Shown one piece after another: positions 6,662 to 7,470 of a stretch of 7,470 nt of DNA. The translations under genes were made by a program, and so were the position numbers. Source of the stretch: Chitinophagia bacterium (GTDB lineage: Bacteria > Bacteroidota > Bacteroidia > Chitinophagales > Chitinophagaceae); NCBI GenBank assembly GCA_010027295.1, contig RGVM01000116.1:1-7470 (forward strand). The letters run 5' to 3'. Within the stretch, counting starts at the first letter, position 1. Each line of letters begins with the position of its first letter. The notes under the pieces were generated by a model that saw only the letters and a program-made list of their open reading frames with translations, did no database searches and was not told where the DNA came from.

Positions 6662-6714
6662 GTCTGCACGCGCTTGCCGTAGGCATGACCAGGGACAGGG
6701 GGACCGAAGGTCAA

Positions 6715-6733
6715 AGGAGGCCTTCGGCCTCTT
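6715..6733. terminator. Candidate bidirectional terminator hairpin between convergent genes
   Basis: GAGGCC (6717-6722), a three-base TTC loop and GGCCTC (6726-6731) form a 6-bp GC-rich stem. On the plus strand it is extended by a G-T wobble and an A-T pair. It lies 53 bases after the plus-strand gene stop and 15 bases after the minus-strand DUF3570 gene stop, where a shared terminator is expected. The T-tracts are weak on both sides (CTTCCGATCTTT on plus, CCTTTGA on minus), so this is a moderate call. Confidence 0.45.
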
Positions 6734-6748
6734 CCGATCTTTCCGTCA

Positions 6749-7470
6749 TTACTTGAACCGCAAATTGACGGAGACAGTGTTCGATGTCAGTCCCGTGGTC
6801 TGCACATAATGACCGCCGCGGAGCTCTAAGAGGCTGAAACGTTTCAAGCCCATCACTCCGGATGGCGGAGAGAGGCGCAGGTTGAGTCCCACGAACCGTG
6901 CGTCGAAGGCGGAGTAGTCGTAGTTGCTGGTGTAGAAGGCATCCGCCGATGTATGCGCCTGGTAGGGTGCGAACCAGGTGGCGGCGGTTTGTGTGTGGTA
7001 TCGGAAGAAGGGGCTGAGCGAGAGGAAGGGGGTCACTTTCACCGGCACTTCCAGGCTCGCCGTGTGGGCATGGATGCCCCATGTGTCGGTATAGAATCGG
7101 TAGTATGCGCGCAGGATGACCCTGTCGCCGGCATAGTAGCTCAGCCGGGCGCCGATGGGCAGCTTCATGCGCGAGGTGGGCAGTTTCTCCACGTGTACGC
7201 TGCCGTCTTTCCAATAGACGCGGTGGAACGGGAGTCCGAGGTATCCCTGTTGAGCCACGACGTCGGTGAGCAGGGCCACCTGCAGGTCCTTGTTGACGAC
7301 GGTTGAATAGGACAGGCTTGCGTTCAGGGTGTTCCGAGGGTCGGAGGGTATGCCCCCGTGGCTGGCGGAGGTGAGGAAGAAACCGCCGCCGGAGGCGTTT
7401 CCGCCGCCGCCCCTTCGGCTCGCCGAGCTTATGCCGCCGCCGGGTACCCAGACGAGCGTCGCCTCAGGGT
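6749..7470 (-). CDS. DUF3570 outer-membrane beta-barrel protein (partial, 5' end missing)
   Basis: The frame enters from the right edge and ends at TAA 6751-6749, giving 239 complete C-terminal codons plus a stop. The inner GTG at 7279 is not the start, because the frame stays open and family-like to 7470. The visible part begins PEATLVWVPGGGISSASRR, followed by a glycine-rich GGGGNASGGGFFLTSASHGG. Alternating beta-strands follow with DUF3570 marks: YSTVVNKDLQVALLTDVVAQQ, PFHRVYWKDG, GARLSYYAGDRVILRAYYRF, TPFLSLSPFFRYHTQTAATW and FYTSNYDYSAFDARFVGLNL. It ends in the strand NTVSVNLRFK. The family is predicted to form an outer-membrane barrel. In this phylum it is often encoded beside a DUF4266 lipoprotein, an ApbE-type flavin transferase and a thioredoxin-like protein, which would lie upstream beyond 7470. 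The function is not established, and the signal peptide is not in view. Confidence 0.87.
   Translation of the reverse strand, partial: PEATLVWVPGGGISSASRRGGGGNASGGGFFLTSASHGGIPSDPRNTLNASLSYSTVVNKDLQVALLTDVVAQQGYLGLPFHRVYWKDGSVHVEKLPTSRMKLPIGARLSYYAGDRVILRAYYRFYTDTWGIHAHTASLEVPVKVTPFLSLSPFFRYHTQTAATWFAPYQAHTSADAFYTSNYDYSAFDARFVGLNLRLSPPSGVMGLKRFSLLELRGGHYVQTTGLTSNTVSVNLRFK

Noticed and set aside
1..7470. Search by eye for CRISPR arrays, tRNA or rRNA genes, insertion-sequence ends and attachment sites
   Set aside because: No spaced repeats, cloverleaf-like segments, transposase motifs or flanking inverted repeats were seen. Nearly all of the window is accounted for by coding sequence.

Overview
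The window looks like chromosomal DNA from a GC-rich member of the Bacteroidota, probably Bacteroidales. This rests on protein character (a DUF3570 outer-membrane protein, a Bacteroidota-type arginyltransferase-like protein, a TetR/TolC/HlyD/ABC-2 export locus), on the lack of clear Shine-Dalgarno sequences, and on a promoter matching the Bacteroidota TAnnTTTG (-7) form. The genus cannot be settled from the sequence alone.

Positions 1-5803, minus strand, hold one tightly packed operon read right to left: a TetR-family regulator (5803-5174), a TolC-type outer-membrane efflux protein (5177-3873), an HlyD/YbhG-like periplasmic adaptor, probably a lipoprotein (3876-2935), two ABC ATPases (2932-2030 and 2037-1297), a full ABC-2 permease (1286-180), and the first 61 codons of a second ABC-2 permease (183-1, cut by the window edge). 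Neighbours overlap by 4 bp (ATGA), overlap by 8 bp, or sit 2-10 bp apart, so translation is probably coupled throughout. The gene order is that of E. coli cecR-ybhGFSR, except that the tandem ATPase YbhF is split into two genes and a dedicated TolC is inserted. Together the genes would form a self-regulated tripartite exporter spanning both membranes. Its substrate cannot be told from the sequence.

Positions 5804-5920 are a short divergent regulatory region with a good promoter for the operon, a weaker candidate for the rightward gene, and a small palindrome that could be part of a repressor site.

Positions 5921-6661, plus strand, encode an ATE/Bpt-like aminoacyl-tRNA-protein transferase that lacks the N-terminal cysteine cluster of the classical enzymes. 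A hairpin at 6715-6733 separates it from a convergent, 5'-truncated DUF3570 beta-barrel protein (7470-6749).

The most interesting signal is in the ATPase pair. The first lacks the Q-loop glutamine and the switch histidine but has a canonical LSGGM signature. The second has a full Walker/Q/H set but a degenerate LPPGW signature. A heterodimer would therefore have one consensus and one degenerate ATP site. I see no wholly new system here; the locus is a variant of a known exporter type.
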